From: Ignavibacteria bacterium UBA2333
GTDB lineage: Bacteria > Bacteroidota > Ignavibacteria > Kapaibacteriales > Kapaibacteriaceae
Length of the DNA stretch: 32,410 nt
Direction: 5' to 3'
NCBI GenBank assembly: GCA_002344895.1
Contig: DDUR01000043.1
Location: forward strand, 474-32,883
The position numbers were made by a program, and so were the translations under genes. Below are positions 31,332 through 32,410 of this stretch, one piece after another. Numbering within the stretch: position 1 is the stretch's first letter; every line of letters begins with the position of its first letter. The notes beneath the pieces were generated by a model that was not told where the DNA came from, ran no database searches, and saw nothing but the letters and a program-made list of their open reading frames with translations.

Positions 31332-31741
31332 CGCGCGTCGTTCTGCAGATCCTTCAGCCGCGCAAGATCATGAGCAAGATCAACAAGATTCCGAATAGTA
31401 CCGGACGTCATACCAAAATAAATTTCATCAAAACGTTTGAGAACATCATCGTCAGCCGCTGATAACATGGATGCGAGAAGTTCGCGTACCTCGTTTAACA
31501 GGGATCCAAACTCACGTTCGAGTACAGGATAACCTTCTGCTCCGGGCTGGACACGTCGAAGGGTGCCGTAGACATTCCACAGGCCCTTACCTGTTCGAGT
31601 AAGCGTGTTAAATACCTCTGCATCACCACTTGTTGCTCCCAGTTCAAGTAGGACACCGATGTCATTCTTTTTGCGGAGGCCACCTTCAATTGATGTATTG
31701 AGGTATTCGAGTACGGCCGTTGTATCGTCGCTGAGATGCAT
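31328..31741 (-). CDS. Small cytoplasmic protein of unknown function
   Basis: Protein of 137 residues that I do not recognise. It has no signal peptide or membrane helix and looks mostly helical, with heptad-like leucines at about 75-100 (LEREFGSLLNEVRELLASML) and again at the C-terminus. The ATG at 31741 follows the lipoprotein stop by 5 bases; a longer frame runs back into the lipoprotein gene and is rejected. It overlaps the UbiA-like gene by four bases, so the three genes form one transcript. Confidence 0.7.
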   Translation of the reverse strand: MHLSDDTTAVLEYLNTSIEGGLRKKNDIGVLLELGATSGDAEVFNTLTRTGKGLWNVYGTLRRVQPGAEGYPVLEREFGSLLNEVRELLASMLSAADDDVLKRFDEIYFGMTSGTIRNLVDLAHDLARLKDLQNDAR

Positions 31742-31746
31742 GGTGA

Positions 31747-32367
31747 TCAGTATTGAATAGTCGCCAAAACCGAACGGAACACACGCTGAATTTCTGCATC
31801 TGGCGGCACGTCCTTCCCGCTCACGGTTAGGGGAACAAGTGCAAACTCGTAATGTGTACCGACACTCGATGTAAACACGGCACAACGTGTACGCGCCGAC
31901 CCGGCATTTGTGCTGAAGTCATACGTCCCAAACTTCCGTGGCCCCAGCTCTGCCGTACCATACGTTCCAACGAGTTTGGCAACGCCACCCGTTTTGCGTG
32001 AATGTTTTGCAAAGGCAATTCGAGCCAGACCAAGTAATCCTTCCTTATCAAGTTGGTCCTTACTCGACTCGGCTGATGGCACTGTGCTGAAGACCATTGA
32101 TAGGGTGTAGTCTGGATCCACGGCAACGGCTACGACATCGGATGATGTCTCACCCTTTGTATCAAGAAACACCCAGCCCTTCGGCAACAGGGCAATCATG
32201 TCCCCCTGGCGCGTCCGAACCAACTCATCACTCATCTCTATTTCCGGCTGCGGACTTAATGCAACATTGACAACGTCAACCTTTGCCTCCGGAGCCTTTA
32301 CAAACAGGCAGGACGGTAAAACGAGACTGGCAGCGATAGCCGCAACAACAAACGAACGGATCAACAT
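31747..32367 (-). CDS. Lipoprotein of unknown function
   Basis: Protein of 206 residues with a signal peptide and lipobox VLPSC (Cys20), so anchored in the envelope. The mature part alternates short strands (GDMIALLPKGWVFLDT, DYTLSMVFSTVP, THYEFALVPLTV), which resembles small beta-rich periplasmic domains, but I recognise no family. It is first in a three-gene run with a small helical protein and a UbiA-like protein. A TAATTTG box lies 5 bases before the ATG. Confidence 0.75.
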   Translation of the reverse strand: MLIRSFVVAAIAASLVLPSCLFVKAPEAKVDVVNVALSPQPEIEMSDELVRTRQGDMIALLPKGWVFLDTKGETSSDVVAVAVDPDYTLSMVFSTVPSAESSKDQLDKEGLLGLARIAFAKHSRKTGGVAKLVGTYGTAELGPRKFGTYDFSTNAGSARTRCAVFTSSVGTHYEFALVPLTVSGKDVPPDAEIQRVFRSVLATIQY

Positions 32368-32371
32368 CTCC

Positions 32372-32379
32372 GCAAATTA
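32372..32379 (-). promoter_or_regulatory. Start-proximal -7 box of the lipoprotein gene
   Basis: Minus-strand TAATTTGC, a TAnTTTG form, with TTTG ending 5 bases before the ATG at 32367. Confidence 0.45.
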
Positions 32380-32390
32380 CGCCATCCTCC

Positions 32391-32410
32391 CCCACCATCC
32401 CCCACCATCC
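32391..32410. repeat. Short tandem repeat at the window edge
   Basis: CCCACCATCC occurs twice head to tail and runs to the window end, so its full extent is unknown. A related string lies at 26352-26365. Confidence 0.5.

Noticed and set aside
1..32410. Search by eye for CRISPR arrays, tRNA genes, transposases and phage genes
   Set aside because: No regularly spaced repeats, cloverleaf-like sequences or such proteins were seen.

Overview
The window is a gene-dense piece of a bacterial chromosome of roughly even base composition. It probably comes from the Bacteroidota/Chlorobiota side of the FCB group; a Kapabacteria-like organism would fit, but I cannot prove it without a search. Two things point there: a secreted protein ending in a type IX secretion (Por) sorting domain, and start-proximal boxes of the form TAnnTTTG, the -7 element known for the Bacteroidetes primary sigma factor. 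Several of these boxes sit only 4-5 bases before the start codon, so many mRNAs may be leaderless or nearly so.

Layout. (1) 1-8510, minus strand: an edge-truncated acyl-CoA desaturase; a lipoprotein FKBP isomerase behind a clear terminator; a FAD dehydrogenase, an alkyltransferase-like DNA repair protein and a Tat-exported amine oxidase in tight coupling; a VWA-OmpA lipoprotein; an O-methyltransferase; an MCE (MlaD-like) protein; and ssb. (2) 8623-9369, plus: a cyclase-family hydrolase. (3) 9403-16573, minus: a seven-gene run of SDR, acylphosphatase, SDR, patatin-barrel protein, J-domain protein, a HIT-membrane anchor-rhodanese fusion and a sigma-54 type activator. (4) 16590-21353, plus: M16 peptidase homologue, DcuC-type transporter, cysteine desulfurase and MoxR ATPase. 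Runs 3 and 4 diverge from a 16-base gap holding the palindrome TAAATTTA. (5) 21354-24994, plus: a type IX cargo island with a 758-residue secreted protein, the orphaned tail of a lost paralogue, and a small secreted protein. (6) der, plus. (7) 26348-29890, minus: a sulfane-sulfur module of Crp/Fnr regulator, CstB-like persulfide dioxygenase-rhodanese, single rhodanese, thioredoxin and TauE-type exporter. (8) 30009-32367: a sigma-70-like gene on the plus strand whose reading frame runs about 500 bases antisense, codon on codon, into a UbiA-like membrane gene, followed by a small unknown protein and a lipoprotein on the minus strand.

The most unusual signals are a dispersed DNA motif, GGGGC-N4-GGGGC with an A-rich spacer, found seven times in 32 kb in both orientations, in different reading frames and once between genes; the antisense overlap at 30483-30986; the duplicated type IX sorting-domain tail; and the HIT-rhodanese fusion. 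No tRNA, rRNA, CRISPR array, insertion sequence or phage gene was seen.
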